DNA of 35,687 nucleotides from Methylobacterium goesingense (GTDB lineage: Bacteria; Pseudomonadota; Alphaproteobacteria; Rhizobiales; Beijerinckiaceae). Made by a program: the position numbers and the translations under genes. Each line of letters begins with the position of its first letter. The stretch's first letter is position 1. Below are positions 9,411 through 17,417 of the stretch, piece by piece. The stretch is taken from contig NZ_BPQL01000009.1 in assembly GCF_022179225.1 (NCBI RefSeq), positions 1 to 35,687 of the forward strand, written 5' to 3'. The notes below the pieces were generated by a model. That model searched no databases. It was not told where the DNA came from and saw only the letters and a list, made by a program, of their open reading frames with translations.

Positions 9411-9459
9411 GGCGCCTTGACGAATCCCGGCGATTGGGGCAATCACGCGCCGGTATTCA

Positions 9460-9481
9460 GCCGGCCATCGCCGGCCCTTTT
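9460..9481 (+). terminator. Short terminator after the MFS gene
   Basis: A GCCGGC stem (9460-9465 with 9470-9475) and CATC loop are followed by CCTTTT. It separates the transporter genes from rpmG. The stem is short, so termination is likely but perhaps partial. Confidence 0.5.
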
Positions 9482-9527
9482 GCGTTTCGCTGATGCGGAA
9501 TGCCGCGATCACAGGAGCGCCGCGTCC

Positions 9528-9695
9528 ATGGCCAAGGCCGTCACCGTTAAAGTCAAGCTGATCTCGACCGCCGATACGGGCTACTTCTACGTCACGAAGA
9601 AGAACTCCCGCACGCAGACCGAGAAGCTGTCCATGAAGAAGTACGACCCCGTCGTGCGCAAGCACGTCGACTTCAAGGAAACCAAGATCAAGTAA
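9528..9695 (+). CDS. rpmG: 50S ribosomal protein L33
   Basis: A 55-residue basic protein beginning [20 protein letters not shown], with [18 protein letters not shown], matching bacterial L33 of the Cys-free (non-zinc) type. It binds 23S rRNA near the E site of the large subunit. The start ATG has AGGAG about 10 nt upstream. The gene stands alone between a short hairpin at 9460 and a good terminator at 9733, so it is probably a single-gene transcript. Length and sequence fit the family exactly. Confidence 0.98.
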   Translation: MAKAVTVKVKLISTADTGYFYVTKKNSRTQTEKLSMKKYDPVVRKHVDFKETKIK

Positions 9696-9732
9696 GTCCG
9701 GCGGCGCGCCTGCCGCGCCGTACTGGCCGTCG

Positions 9733-9771
9733 GGCCGCTTCTCCGGGAGGAGGGGCGGCCTTTTCGTTGTT
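9733..9771 (+). terminator. Rho-independent terminator of rpmG
   Basis: GGCCGC at 9733-9738 pairs with GCGGCC at 9755-9760; an inner CTCC/GGAG extends the stem. It is followed by TTTTCGTTGTT. Confidence 0.85.
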
Positions 9772-9857
9772 AAGGGGTCCTCGGAACGGCCCGGCGCTCG
9801 ATATGACGCCGGGTTCGGCGATGCAGGGCCGAACGCCTCCTCGCTCGGGATCACTCC

Positions 9858-11255
9858 ATGGCTGACGATCTGGCCCATTCCTACGACGTCGACCTGTTCG
9901 TCATCGGCGGCGGCTCCGGGGGCGTGCGCGCCGCGCGGATCGCGGCCGGCCACGGCGCACGCGTGCAGCTCGCCGAGGAGTATCGGGTCGGCGGCACCTG
10001 CGTGATCCGGGGCTGCGTGCCCAAGAAGCTGATGGTCTATGCCGGGCGCTTCGCCGACGAGTTCGCGGATGCGGCGGGCTTCGGCTGGGATGTGCCCGCG
10101 CCGCGCTTCGATTGGCGCGTGCTGAAGGCGCGCCGCGACGCCGAGGTGGCCCGGTTGGAGGGGATCTACGACACCAACCTCGGCAAGGCGGGCGTCACCG
10201 TCGTGGCCGATCGCGCCGTGATCGAGGACGCCCACACGGTGCGGCTGGTCGGCGCGGACAAGCGCGTGACCGCCCGTTTCATCCTCATCGCGGTGGGGGC
10301 CGAGCCGGTCAAGGAGCCGCTGATCCCCGGTGCCGAACTCGCGATCACCTCGAACGAGGTGTTCGAGCTCGAGACCCTGCCGGAGCGGATCCTTGTGGTC
10401 GGCGGCGGCTACATCGCGGTGGAATTCGCCGGGGTGTTCGCGCATCTGGGCGCGCGCACCACCCTGCTGCACCGGGGCGACAAGCTCCTGCGCGGCTTCG
10501 ATGAGGAGGTGCGCGACGCCCTCGACGCGGCCTGCGCACACCGCATGGACCTGCGCCTCAACCGGATGGTGGAGCGCCTGGACAAGGTGGAGAACGGCAT
10601 CCGAGCGACCCTCGACGACGGCACGATTCTGGAGGTCGACCAAGTTCTGACCGCCACAGGTCGACGCCCCAAGATCTCCGGCCTCGGACTGGACGCCGTC
10701 GGCATCGAGCCGGATGCCCGGGGGGCGATCCCCGTCGACGCGTATTCTCAGACGAAGGTCCCGTCGATCTACGCCGTGGGCGACGTCACCGACCGCGCGG
10801 CCCTTACCCCGATCGCCATCCGTGAGGGCCATGCCTTCGCCGACACGGTGTTCGGGAACAAGCCCTGGTGCGTCGATCACGGCCTCATCCCGACCGCCGT
10901 GTTCTCGACCCCCGAGATCGGCGTCGTCGGTCACAACGAGGACGTGGCGCGCAAGCATTTCGGCGCCATCGACGTCTACCGCTCCAGCTTCCGCCCCATG
11001 AAGGCGACCCTGTCGGGACGCGACGAGCGGGTGCTGATGAAGGTGATCGTCGACTGCGCCAGCGACCGTGTAGTCGGCGTGCACGTGGTCGGGCACGATG
11101 CCGGCGAGATCATCCAGGCGGTCGGCATCGCCGTGACCATGGGTGCCACGAAGGCGGATTTCGACCGCACCATCGCGGTCCACCCGACGGCCGGGGAAGA
11201 ACTCGTCACCATGCGCAGCCCCGTCGTGACGAAGCACCCGGTCGGCGTCGGCTAG
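9858..11255 (+). CDS. gor: Glutathione-disulfide reductase
   Basis: A 465-residue flavoprotein that reduces glutathione disulfide with NADPH in the cytoplasm. It has an N-terminal FAD site GGGSGG (residues 17-22) and the redox pair Cys48 and Cys53 in GGTCVIRGCVPKK. The NADPH fold reads VVGGGYIAVEFAG, followed by an Arg in LLHRGDK that favours NADPH, and the C-terminal catalytic His lies in HPTAGEE. The motif CVIRGCVPKK distinguishes it from lipoamide dehydrogenase and mercuric reductase. The start ATG has only a weak GGGAT ribosome site. It lies alone between the rpmG terminator and convergent minus-strand genes. It fits the redox theme with the ergothioneine genes further right. Confidence 0.96.
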   Translation: MADDLAHSYDVDLFVIGGGSGGVRAARIAAGHGARVQLAEEYRVGGTCVIRGCVPKKLMVYAGRFADEFADAAGFGWDVPAPRFDWRVLKARRDAEVARLEGIYDTNLGKAGVTVVADRAVIEDAHTVRLVGADKRVTARFILIAVGAEPVKEPLIPGAELAITSNEVFELETLPERILVVGGGYIAVEFAGVFAHLGARTTLLHRGDKLLRGFDEEVRDALDAACAHRMDLRLNRMVERLDKVENGIRATLDDGTILEVDQVLTATGRRPKISGLGLDAVGIEPDARGAIPVDAYSQTKVPSIYAVGDVTDRAALTPIAIREGHAFADTVFGNKPWCVDHGLIPTAVFSTPEIGVVGHNEDVARKHFGAIDVYRSSFRPMKATLSGRDERVLMKVIVDCASDRVVGVHVVGHDAGEIIQAVGIAVTMGATKADFDRTIAVHPTAGEELVTMRSPVVTKHPVGVG

Positions 11256-11279
11256 GGACGGACGTATTCCGGGGCCGCT

Positions 11280-12692
11280 TCACCCCGGCGGCCACTTGAA
11301 ATCGTCGGCCCGGCCAGGCTGGGGCAGGGGGACCGCACCCCGCATCAGGGCGCGCTCCACCGTGCCGGATGGGTCGGTGTCGCGCGGGCGTCCGCTCACC
11401 AGCGTGCCGCCGGGCGTCACCTCGGCGCGGCCGAGGGGCACCACGGGGCCGGCGAGGGGCTTGACCGGCAGAGCAGGGATTCCGGGCGGCTCGGGCAGGC
11501 TCGGCAGCATGGCGGTGATCTGGCGGTCGATCGAGGCCGCGTCGTCGAGCTTGGGCGCCTCGCCCAGCGGGGCCGGGGGCGGCGCGGCCGCGATGGCCGG
11601 GACCGCGGCCGGGGCGGCCGTTCCCGTGCCCATCAGGCGCTTCAGTTCGACATCGGCGAAATGCGCCATCTTGCGCGCGCCCGCCTTGGTGAAATGCACG
11701 CCGTCCGCCGTGCGCAACTTCGCGTCCTGCCCCTCCAGGTCTGGACCGGTGGCGGTGTAGCGGTTGCGATCGTCGACGAAGGCGGGCCAAATATCCACGT
11801 AGGTCTGCCCGGCCTTGGTCACGCGCTCGCGGATGATCTCGTTGAGGGCCGCGATATCCTTCAACAGGGATTCGCTGCGCATCGGCGGGGCGCCGACCCA
11901 GATCACCGGCACCTTCTGGTCCGCGAAGACCTTGACGAGGGTGTCCACGCGCTCCGCGTAGACGGCGCGCCAGCGGTCGCCGAGGGGCTCCAGGGTCTGG
12001 TCGCCCTCGCGGATGGGCTGGCGGTCGTTCGCGCCGAGCATGACGAGGGCGTAGCTGGTCTTCGGGTTGGTCTTCAGAAACTCCTCGGCGGCTTTAGGCC
12101 AATCGACCACGTCCTTGCGCACGAGGCCGCTATCGGCCTTCGAACGGTCGATGACGCCGATCTCGGCATTGTCCTCGAAGACGTTGGAGAGGCCGCTGCC
12201 GAGATGGCCCGCCAGCGTGTCGCCGAACACCGCGATCCGCGTGGTCGGCTCCGCCTTCGGCACGACCGGTTTCGGCTGGGCGACGACGGGGGCCGGGCGT
12301 GGGCGGCGGCGCGGCGGCCGCGCCTCCTCGCGGGAGCCACGCGGGTCGTCTGCGTAGGAGCGGGGGCGGGGCGCCTGGGGGCGGGCGCTCGGCACCGGCG
12401 CGGGCTGGGCCTGCTGCGGCCGGTCCTCCCAAGGCCAGTAGAACTGCCGAGGCGCTTCCTGCGGCGGCGGCGCGTAGCGACGGGCCGCCGAGCGCCCGCC
12501 GTACCCGCTGTCGTCGCGATAATAGTCGCGGGCGCGGCGGCGCGGGGAATCATAATCGCTACCCCGGGGCGCGTCGTAGGAATCGCCCCATTGCGCCCGG
12601 GCCGGATCGCCCGCCGCGAACACGGCGAAGACGCCCGCGAGGGCACAGAGCGTCAGGAAACACCGGGCCGCGCGTGCTGCCGGCAAGGTCAT
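11280..12692 (-). CDS. Exported DUF459 SGNH-hydrolase-like protein with GDT instead of GDS
   Basis: A 470-residue protein. ATG 12692 is preferred over GTG 12737 because it gives a clean signal peptide (MTLPAARAARCFLTLCALAG) ending near ARAQ. Residues about 35-145 are Pro/Arg-rich and probably disordered. The C-terminal half is an SGNH/GDSL-like fold of the DUF459 type: block I reads VFGDTLAGHL, block III LGANDRQ, block V DGVHFTKAGARKMA. In active SGNH esterases block I has Ser as nucleophile; here the codon is ACG, Thr. The Asp and His of block V remain. It may have changed or lost hydrolase activity. The tail (about 350-470) is again Pro/Ala-rich. It likely acts in the periplasm on polysaccharide or envelope, but this is inferred. 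Confidence 0.82.
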   Translation of the reverse strand: MTLPAARAARCFLTLCALAGVFAVFAAGDPARAQWGDSYDAPRGSDYDSPRRRARDYYRDDSGYGGRSAARRYAPPPQEAPRQFYWPWEDRPQQAQPAPVPSARPQAPRPRSYADDPRGSREEARPPRRRPRPAPVVAQPKPVVPKAEPTTRIAVFGDTLAGHLGSGLSNVFEDNAEIGVIDRSKADSGLVRKDVVDWPKAAEEFLKTNPKTSYALVMLGANDRQPIREGDQTLEPLGDRWRAVYAERVDTLVKVFADQKVPVIWVGAPPMRSESLLKDIAALNEIIRERVTKAGQTYVDIWPAFVDDRNRYTATGPDLEGQDAKLRTADGVHFTKAGARKMAHFADVELKRLMGTGTAAPAAVPAIAAAPPPAPLGEAPKLDDAASIDRQITAMLPSLPEPPGIPALPVKPLAGPVVPLGRAEVTPGGTLVSGRPRDTDPSGTVERALMRGAVPLPQPGRADDFKWPPG

Positions 12693-12761
12693 GGAACGCC
12701 TCACGCTTCTGACCGGCGAGCCGATCGATGCCCCCACCTTAGACGACGACGCGGCGCAGGT

Positions 12762-13988
12762 CTAAAGGTTGCCCCCGATGCGGGCCAGCAGGGCGGGCGT
12801 CGCGTAGCCGTCCGCCGGAAGTCCCTCGGCGATCTGGAACTGACGCACGGCCTCTCGCAGCTTCGGTCCGGCCCGGCCGTCCGCCTCGCCCGCATAGAGG
12901 CCGCGCGCCGCCAGGGCCGCCTGCAGGGCCTGGAGGCCCGCCTTATCCAGGCGCGGGGCCTTGATCGGCCACGGCGCGGCCAGCGCCGGCGCGCCGGCCA
13001 GCCTGTCGGCGAGGTGGCCGACGGCGAGCGCGTAGGAATCCGAGGTGTTGTAGGCCCGCACGACCTCGAAATTGTCGGTGATCAGGAAGACCGGGCCGCC
13101 GAGCCCCCCGGGCAGGAACAGGCTGGCGTTGCCCGCCCCCGGCAGCGCCTTGCCGTCGGTGCGGCGCACGCCGCGCCGAGCGAAGTCCGAGAGATCGCCG
13201 CGATACCGGCTGAGATCGAAGTCGCGGGGCAGAGCGACCTCATAGCCCCAGGACAGGGCGGGGTTCCACCCCAGCGTCTTCAGGTAGGTGCCGATCGAGG
13301 CCAGGGCATCGGCCTCCGAACCCCAGATGTCGCGGTGCCCGTCGCCGTCGAGATCCACCGCATGGGCGAGGAAGCTCGAGGGGAGGAACTGCACCTGACC
13401 CATGGCGCCGGCCCAGGAGCCCTTCATGCGCTCGGGCGTGATGTCGCCGCGCTGAAGGATCGCGAGGGCGGCCAGGAGTTCGTCGCGGAACAGGGTGCCG
13501 CGGAACCGGGCCTCCGCCAGGGTCGCCAGGGCGCGAATGGTCGAGACCGTGCCGCCGCTGGCCCCGAAATCCGATTCGACGCCCCAGATCGCCAGCACCA
13601 TCCAGCGCGGCACGCCGATGCGCGCCTCGATGGCCGCGAGTGTCGTCGCGAGCCGCGCCGCCTGGGCCTTCCCCCGGGCGATCCGGGCGGGTGAGACTGC
13701 CCCCACGAGGTAATCCCAGACCGGACGCCCGAACTCGCTCTGCCGGCGCGTACGGGCCAGGATGTCCGGGTCGGGTTCGCTGATCCCCGCGAAGGCGGCA
13801 TCGAAGGTGGATCGCGAGATCCCGCGCGCCTCCGCGTCCGGCCGCAGGGCCTCGACGAAGGCCCTGAAGCGCGCCTTCTCTTCGGGCGTCGCCGCGGCCG
13901 CACTGGCCTTGGCGGATTGCGGGGCGGCACCGGCCGGCGCCCCAAGCCCGAGCGCGCCGGCCAGGACCAGGGCCGGGACAATCCTCAC
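12762..13988 (-). CDS. MltB-family lytic murein transglycosylase with peptidoglycan-binding domain
   Basis: A 408-residue exported enzyme predicted to cleave peptidoglycan glycan strands with 1,6-anhydro product formation. GTG 13988 is the start; it overlaps the galE stop in a 4-nt GTGA, so translation is probably coupled. A signal peptide covers about residues 1-22. The SLT_2/MltB catalytic domain spans about 40-330, with catalytic Glu138 in WGVESDFG and blocks GAMGQVQFLPSSF and DLDGDGHRDIWGS. A C-terminal PG_binding_1 domain spans about 345-408 (LQALQAALAARGLYAGEADG). It resembles the MltB family (TIGR02283-type), which carries this C-terminal domain in alphaproteobacteria. It need not be lipid-anchored, as no lipobox Cys is seen. 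Confidence 0.93.
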   Translation of the reverse strand: MRIVPALVLAGALGLGAPAGAAPQSAKASAAAATPEEKARFRAFVEALRPDAEARGISRSTFDAAFAGISEPDPDILARTRRQSEFGRPVWDYLVGAVSPARIARGKAQAARLATTLAAIEARIGVPRWMVLAIWGVESDFGASGGTVSTIRALATLAEARFRGTLFRDELLAALAILQRGDITPERMKGSWAGAMGQVQFLPSSFLAHAVDLDGDGHRDIWGSEADALASIGTYLKTLGWNPALSWGYEVALPRDFDLSRYRGDLSDFARRGVRRTDGKALPGAGNASLFLPGGLGGPVFLITDNFEVVRAYNTSDSYALAVGHLADRLAGAPALAAPWPIKAPRLDKAGLQALQAALAARGLYAGEADGRAGPKLREAVRQFQIAEGLPADGYATPALLARIGGNL

Positions 13989-14974
13989 GTGCGGTTGCGC
14001 CGGGTCAGGGCCTCTTCCCAGGCGAAGGCCTGCGCGACGATCGCATCGAGATCGTCGTTCTTCGGCGACCAGCCGAGGTCGCGGATGCGCTGGGCCTCGG
14101 CGATGATCTGGGCCGGGTCTCCGGGTCGGCGCGGCGACAGCCGGACCTCGAAATCCCGGCCGGAGACGCGCTTGACCACCTCGATCACCTCCAGCACCGA
14201 GTAGCCCCGGCCGTAGCCGCAATTCAGGGTCAGGCTCTCGCCGCCGGAACGCAGGTGGTTCAAGGCCACGCGATGGGCCTCGGCAAGGTCGGAAACCTGG
14301 ATGTAGTCGCGCAGGCACGATCCGTCCCGGGTGGGATAATCGGTGCCGAACACCTCGAGATGCGTGCGCTGGCCGAGGGCCGCCTGGGTCGCCACCTTGA
14401 TCAGGTGCGTGGCGTTCGGGGTCGACTGTCCGGTGCGGCCGCGCGGGTCGGCCCCCGCCACGTTGAAGTAGCGCAGGATCACGTAGGAGAAGCCGTGCGC
14501 CTTGGCGGCGTCGGCGATCATCCACTCGCTCATCAGCTTCGAGCGGCCGTAAGGATTGATCGGCGCGGGCAGGAGGTTCTCCGGCACCGGCACGGTCTCG
14601 GGCTCGCCGTAAACGGCGGCGGTGGAGGAGAAAATGACGTGCTTGACCCCACAGCGCACCGCCGTCTCGATCAACGCGCGGGTCTTCACCGTGTTGGCGA
14701 GGTAGTAGTGCAGGGGATCGGCCACGGAGTCCGGCACGACGATCCGCGCGGCAAAATGCGCGATCGCGTCGATGCGATGCTGGAGGATGATCTCGGTCAC
14801 CAAGGACTGGTCGGCGACGTCGCCCACGACCAGCCGAACTTCCGGCGGCAGGGCCCAGTCGAAGCCCGTCGAGAGGTCGTCGAGGACGACGATTTCCTCG
14901 TGGCCGGCATCCAGCAGTGCCAGAACCATGTGGCTGCCGATATAGCCGGCCCCGCCCGTTACCAGAACCGCCAT
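13985..14974 (-). CDS. galE: UDP-glucose 4-epimerase
   Basis: A 329-residue short-chain dehydrogenase-fold enzyme that interconverts UDP-glucose and UDP-galactose with bound NAD. It has NAD-binding GGAGYIGSH (residues 7-15), the SSTAAVYG block near 116-123 with the catalytic Ser/Thr, and Tyr142-xxx-Lys146 in YGRSK. The conserved RYFNVAGADP follows. The start ATG has GGAGCG a few bases upstream. It overlaps the transglycosylase gene by 4 nt and diverges from galU across a 167-nt gap, which together supply UDP-glucose and UDP-galactose for surface polysaccharides. Paralogues with 4-epimerase activity on other sugars cannot be excluded. Confidence 0.95.
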   Translation of the reverse strand: MAVLVTGGAGYIGSHMVLALLDAGHEEIVVLDDLSTGFDWALPPEVRLVVGDVADQSLVTEIILQHRIDAIAHFAARIVVPDSVADPLHYYLANTVKTRALIETAVRCGVKHVIFSSTAAVYGEPETVPVPENLLPAPINPYGRSKLMSEWMIADAAKAHGFSYVILRYFNVAGADPRGRTGQSTPNATHLIKVATQAALGQRTHLEVFGTDYPTRDGSCLRDYIQVSDLAEAHRVALNHLRSGGESLTLNCGYGRGYSVLEVIEVVKRVSGRDFEVRLSPRRPGDPAQIIAEAQRIRDLGWSPKNDDLDAIVAQAFAWEEALTRRNRT

Positions 14975-15001
14975 CAGACACGCTCCCCAATCGTAACATC
15001 G

Positions 15002-15013
15002 CCGATATATCGG
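15002..15013. promoter_or_regulatory. 12-bp palindrome between galE and galU
   Basis: CCGATATATCGG is a perfect palindrome 28 nt upstream of the galE start, with a short ACCG/CGGT hairpin next to it. It could be an operator for either divergent gene or overlap a galE -10 region. No regulator is identified. Confidence 0.3.
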
Positions 15014-15141
15014 AAAACCGGCTTCTCGGTTATGCCCGTCCGGTCAATGGCGATGCTGTCCGGGTTTAGGCGCGGCTGCATTGAAGGTTCGTCAATCCAT
15101 TCCGGGTTCTTCTCACTTTCCTCGTTACCGGGTCCCGCTCG

Positions 15142-16008
15142 ATGAAACCGATTCGCAAAGCCGTCCTGCCCGTCGCCGGCTTGGGCACACGCTTTCTCCC
15201 GGCCACCAAGGCCGTGCCGAAGGAGATGCTCACCGTCGTCGACCGGCCCGTGGTCCAGCACGTCGTCGACGAGGCCCGTGAAGCCGGCATCGAGCACTTC
15301 ATCTTCGTGACAGGTCGCGGCAAGGCGGTGATCGAGGACCATTTCGACGTCGCCTTCGAGCTCGACCGGATGCTCCAGGAGCGTGGCAAGACCGCGGCCT
15401 ACGAGGAACTCAAGCGCGATCTGCCGGCCGCCGGCCAGACCAGCTTCACCCGCCAGCAGGCCCCTCTCGGCCTCGGCCACGCGGTCTGGTGCGCCCGCGA
15501 GATCGTGGGCGACGAGCCTTTCGCGGTGCTGCTGCCCGACATGCTCAGCCGCGGCTGCATGCAGCAGATGCTCTCGGCCTACGAGCGCCATGGCGGAAAC
15601 GTGATCGCGGTCGAGGAGGTGAAGCCCGAGGAGACCCACCAGTACGGGATCGTCGGCGTCGGCCAGACCTTCGGTCAGACCTTCGAGATCAACGGCATGG
15701 TGGAGAAACCCAAGGCCGGCACCGCCCCCTCGAACTTCATCATCTCTGGGCGCTACATCCTCCAGCCCGAGATCTTCGACATCCTCTCGGCCGGCGAGAC
15801 CGGCGCGGGCGGGGAGATCCAGCTCACCGATGCGATGATCAAGCTCGCCAAGGACCAGGCGTTCTTCGGCATGCATTACCAGGGCAGGACCTACGACACC
15901 GGGTCGAAGCTCGGATTCCTGACCGCGAACATCGCTTACGCGCTGGAGCGCAAGGACCTCGCCGATGCTCTGAAAGCCGAGATCGCCCAACTCCTCGCGG
16001 ACCATTGA
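15142..16008 (+). CDS. galU: UTP-glucose-1-phosphate uridylyltransferase
   Basis: A 288-residue nucleotidyltransferase that makes UDP-glucose from UTP and glucose-1-phosphate. The N-terminus has the nucleotide-binding signature [23 protein letters not shown] (quoted here in two parts: [11 protein letters not shown] and AVPKEML). Further blocks are [18 protein letters not shown] and VLLPDMLS, followed by [13 protein letters not shown]. Length matches bacterial GalU. No clear ribosome site precedes the ATG, but the N-terminus is exactly where the family begins. The divergent galE and the right-end capsule genes suggest use in polysaccharide synthesis. It is followed by an independent small-RNA unit, not by another gene of the pathway. 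Confidence 0.96.
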   Translation: MKPIRKAVLPVAGLGTRFLPATKAVPKEMLTVVDRPVVQHVVDEAREAGIEHFIFVTGRGKAVIEDHFDVAFELDRMLQERGKTAAYEELKRDLPAAGQTSFTRQQAPLGLGHAVWCAREIVGDEPFAVLLPDMLSRGCMQQMLSAYERHGGNVIAVEEVKPEETHQYGIVGVGQTFGQTFEINGMVEKPKAGTAPSNFIISGRYILQPEIFDILSAGETGAGGEIQLTDAMIKLAKDQAFFGMHYQGRTYDTGSKLGFLTANIAYALERKDLADALKAEIAQLLADH

Positions 16009-16107
16009 GGGGCCTCCGGGCAACGACCCAACCGGGGCCAGGAAACGGGATGCGCTGGACGCGCAGGGGGCATGCCGGAGAAAATGTCGAACCGGTCGCA
16101 TGACGCT

Positions 16108-16136
16108 CTTGTCTTTGGTGCGTTGCAGCTTAGATT
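16108..16136 (+). promoter_or_regulatory. Sigma70-type promoter of the small RNA
   Basis: CTTGTC (16108-16113) and TAGATT (16131-16136) are separated by 17 nt. This fits the alphaproteobacterial CTTGAC-N17 pattern. Expected transcription start is near 16143. No protein start follows before the terminator at 16206. Confidence 0.6.
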
Positions 16137-16147
16137 GTGCATTGCAG
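16120..16147. promoter_or_regulatory. Two TGC-N3-GCA sites over the sRNA promoter
   Basis: TGCGTTGCA (16120-16128) lies in the promoter spacer and TGCATTGCA (16139-16147) at the expected start site, 19 bp apart. They have the form of sites described for PhaR regulators of PHB genes, and match three sites upstream of the phasin gene in this window. Binding is inferred. The second site may also be conserved as RNA sequence. Confidence 0.4.
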
Positions 16148-16232
16148 GATCGCGATGGCGTCGCGGTTCGGCAGCCCTTCTTGGGCGTTTCCTCCCTAGA
16201 CTTCGGGCCGCTCTTCGGAGCGGCCTTTTTTT
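16143..16232 (+). ncRNA. Small RNA, probable suhB/mmgR (alpha-r8) family
   Basis: A likely transcript of about 90 nt. It has a short hairpin CGCGA/TCGCG (16151-16165), a second GCCC/GGGC (16174-16186), then an unpaired GTTTCCTCCC (16187-16196) able to pair with Shine-Dalgarno sequences. A perfect 8-bp stem with a TTCG loop and seven T (16206-16232) ends it. Its own promoter lies just upstream. The order TGCATTGCA, GGCGTTTCCTCCCTAGACTT, then a GGGCCGC terminator resembles, as I recall, the suhB/mmgR sRNA of rhizobia, an Hfq-associated RNA that in Sinorhizobium limits PHB accumulation. Family membership is from memory; an RNA gene is well supported by the sequence. Confidence 0.68.
16206..16232 (+). 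terminator. Strong intrinsic terminator (UUCG tetraloop)
   Basis: GGCCGCTC and GAGCGGCC form a perfect 8-bp stem around a TTCG loop, followed by seven T. It ends the small RNA and would stop readthrough from galU. Confidence 0.93.
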
Positions 16233-16275
16233 GTCCCAACCCGCGCCTAGGCTGCCGGGGACGGGGAGGCACGGC

Positions 16276-17214
16276 ATGGAACACCGGACGACGGCCGCCA
16301 GCGCGGCGCGGCTCTGGCCACCGTTGGCGCGCTTCGTCGCGGCGGAGGCGCACGTCGGGGCCTGGGCGCAGGCGCGAGGACCCTGGGTCGCCGGGGGCTA
16401 CGAGTTTCTGCGCTTCGGGATCAAGCAGGGCTGGGCCTGTCTCTTCGGCGGCCTGCTCTGCGCGGCCCTGATCGGCAGCTACCTGTTCTATCCGCCCGAC
16501 GCGGCCCTGAGCCGCTACGACGCGCTCACCCTCGCGGCCATCGCCATCCAGGCCGGCTTGCTGCTCGCGCGGATGGAGACCTGGGAGGAGGCGAAGATCA
16601 TCGCCCTCTATCACGTGGTCGGTACGGTGATGGAGGTGTTCAAGACCAGCGTGGGGTCGTGGATCTACCCGGAGGCGAGCCTCCTGCGGATCGCGGGCGT
16701 GCCCCTGTTCACGGGCTTCATGTATGCCAGCGTCGGGTCATACATCGCGCGCGTCTGGCGCCTGTTCGATTTCCAGTTCACGCACCATCCGCGCCTGCGT
16801 TCCACGCTGCCGCTGGCCGGGGCGATCTACCTGAACTTCTTCAGCCACCATGTGGTCTGGGACATGCGGTTCGCGCTGTTCGCCGCGACCGCGCTGCTGT
16901 TCGGCCGGACCTGGGTGTACTTCAAGGTCTGGCGGGTCCACCGCCGCATGCCGCTGCTGCTGGGCTTCGGCCTCGTGGCTGTGTTCATCTGGATCGCCGA
17001 GAACATCGGCACCTACACACGGGTCTGGCTCTATCCGGCGCAGGTGGCCGGCTGGGCCCCGGTGCCCTGGCAGAAATTCGGGTCGTGGTTCCTGCTGATG
17101 ATCGTCTCGTACGTGCTGGTGACGCTCGTGAGCCGGCCGCGGGAGTTCCGGCGGTCGGCTCGCGAAGCGTGCGGCGCCGAGACGGCGCCGACCTGCGGGC
17201 TTCAGTTCAGGTAG
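16276..17214 (+). CDS. DUF817 family integral membrane protein
   Basis: A 312-residue protein with about eight hydrophobic segments between residues 50 and 290. It carries the typical DUF817 block around METWEEAKIIALYHVVGTV (about 98-116) and MEVFKTSVGSWIYPE after it, then FTGFMYASVGSYIARVW and LNFFSHHVVWDMRF, rich in conserved His, Glu and Trp. ATG 16276 is chosen because GGGGAGG lies about 7 nt upstream; the longer frame from 16072 would run through the small RNA. The function of DUF817 proteins (YoaT in Bacillus) is not known. Its end overlaps the convergent small gene by 13 bases. Confidence 0.85.
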   Translation: MEHRTTAASAARLWPPLARFVAAEAHVGAWAQARGPWVAGGYEFLRFGIKQGWACLFGGLLCAALIGSYLFYPPDAALSRYDALTLAAIAIQAGLLLARMETWEEAKIIALYHVVGTVMEVFKTSVGSWIYPEASLLRIAGVPLFTGFMYASVGSYIARVWRLFDFQFTHHPRLRSTLPLAGAIYLNFFSHHVVWDMRFALFAATALLFGRTWVYFKVWRVHRRMPLLLGFGLVAVFIWIAENIGTYTRVWLYPAQVAGWAPVPWQKFGSWFLLMIVSYVLVTLVSRPREFRRSAREACGAETAPTCGLQFR

Positions 17215-17417
17215 GTCCGGATCCAGTTCGGGGACAGGACCTCGCCGTCCTCGGTGATGATCCAGGGCTGCTTGGCCGGGTCCGAGAGGGCGCCGGCCGC
17301 GGCCTCGATGGCCTCGCGCAGGGTGCGGTAGCGCGCGGGCTGGGCCAGCGGCGCCGGAACCGGAGCGGTACGCCAGATCGTCAGATCGGCGGGACGTTCC
17401 AGGGCTTGGGTTTCCAT
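17202..17417 (-). CDS. Small conserved hypothetical protein (71 aa)
   Basis: ATG 17417 has AAGGA about 10 nt upstream; ATG 17426 is an alternative. The product is soluble, with an N-terminal Pro/Ala-rich part and an ordered C-terminal half: YRTLREAIEAAAGALSDP, then PWIITEDGEVLSPNWI. This looks like a short conserved helix-strand module, but I do not recognise a named family. It overlaps the DUF817 gene end to end by 13 bases on the opposite strand. The upstream gap holds no second gene I can support. No function is assigned. Confidence 0.6.
   Translation of the reverse strand: METQALERPADLTIWRTAPVPAPLAQPARYRTLREAIEAAAGALSDPAKQPWIITEDGEVLSPNWIRTYLN

Noticed and set aside
9063..11237. Very long minus-strand frame opposite the MFS gene, rpmG and gor
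   Set aside because: It spans several well-supported plus-strand genes and has a His/Asp/Gly/Arg-rich composition typical of antisense frames in GC-rich DNA.
12762..14999. 745-codon minus-strand fusion of galE region and transglycosylase
   Set aside because: The upstream half is out of frame with galE and Arg/Pro-rich; the real gene starts at GTG 13988.
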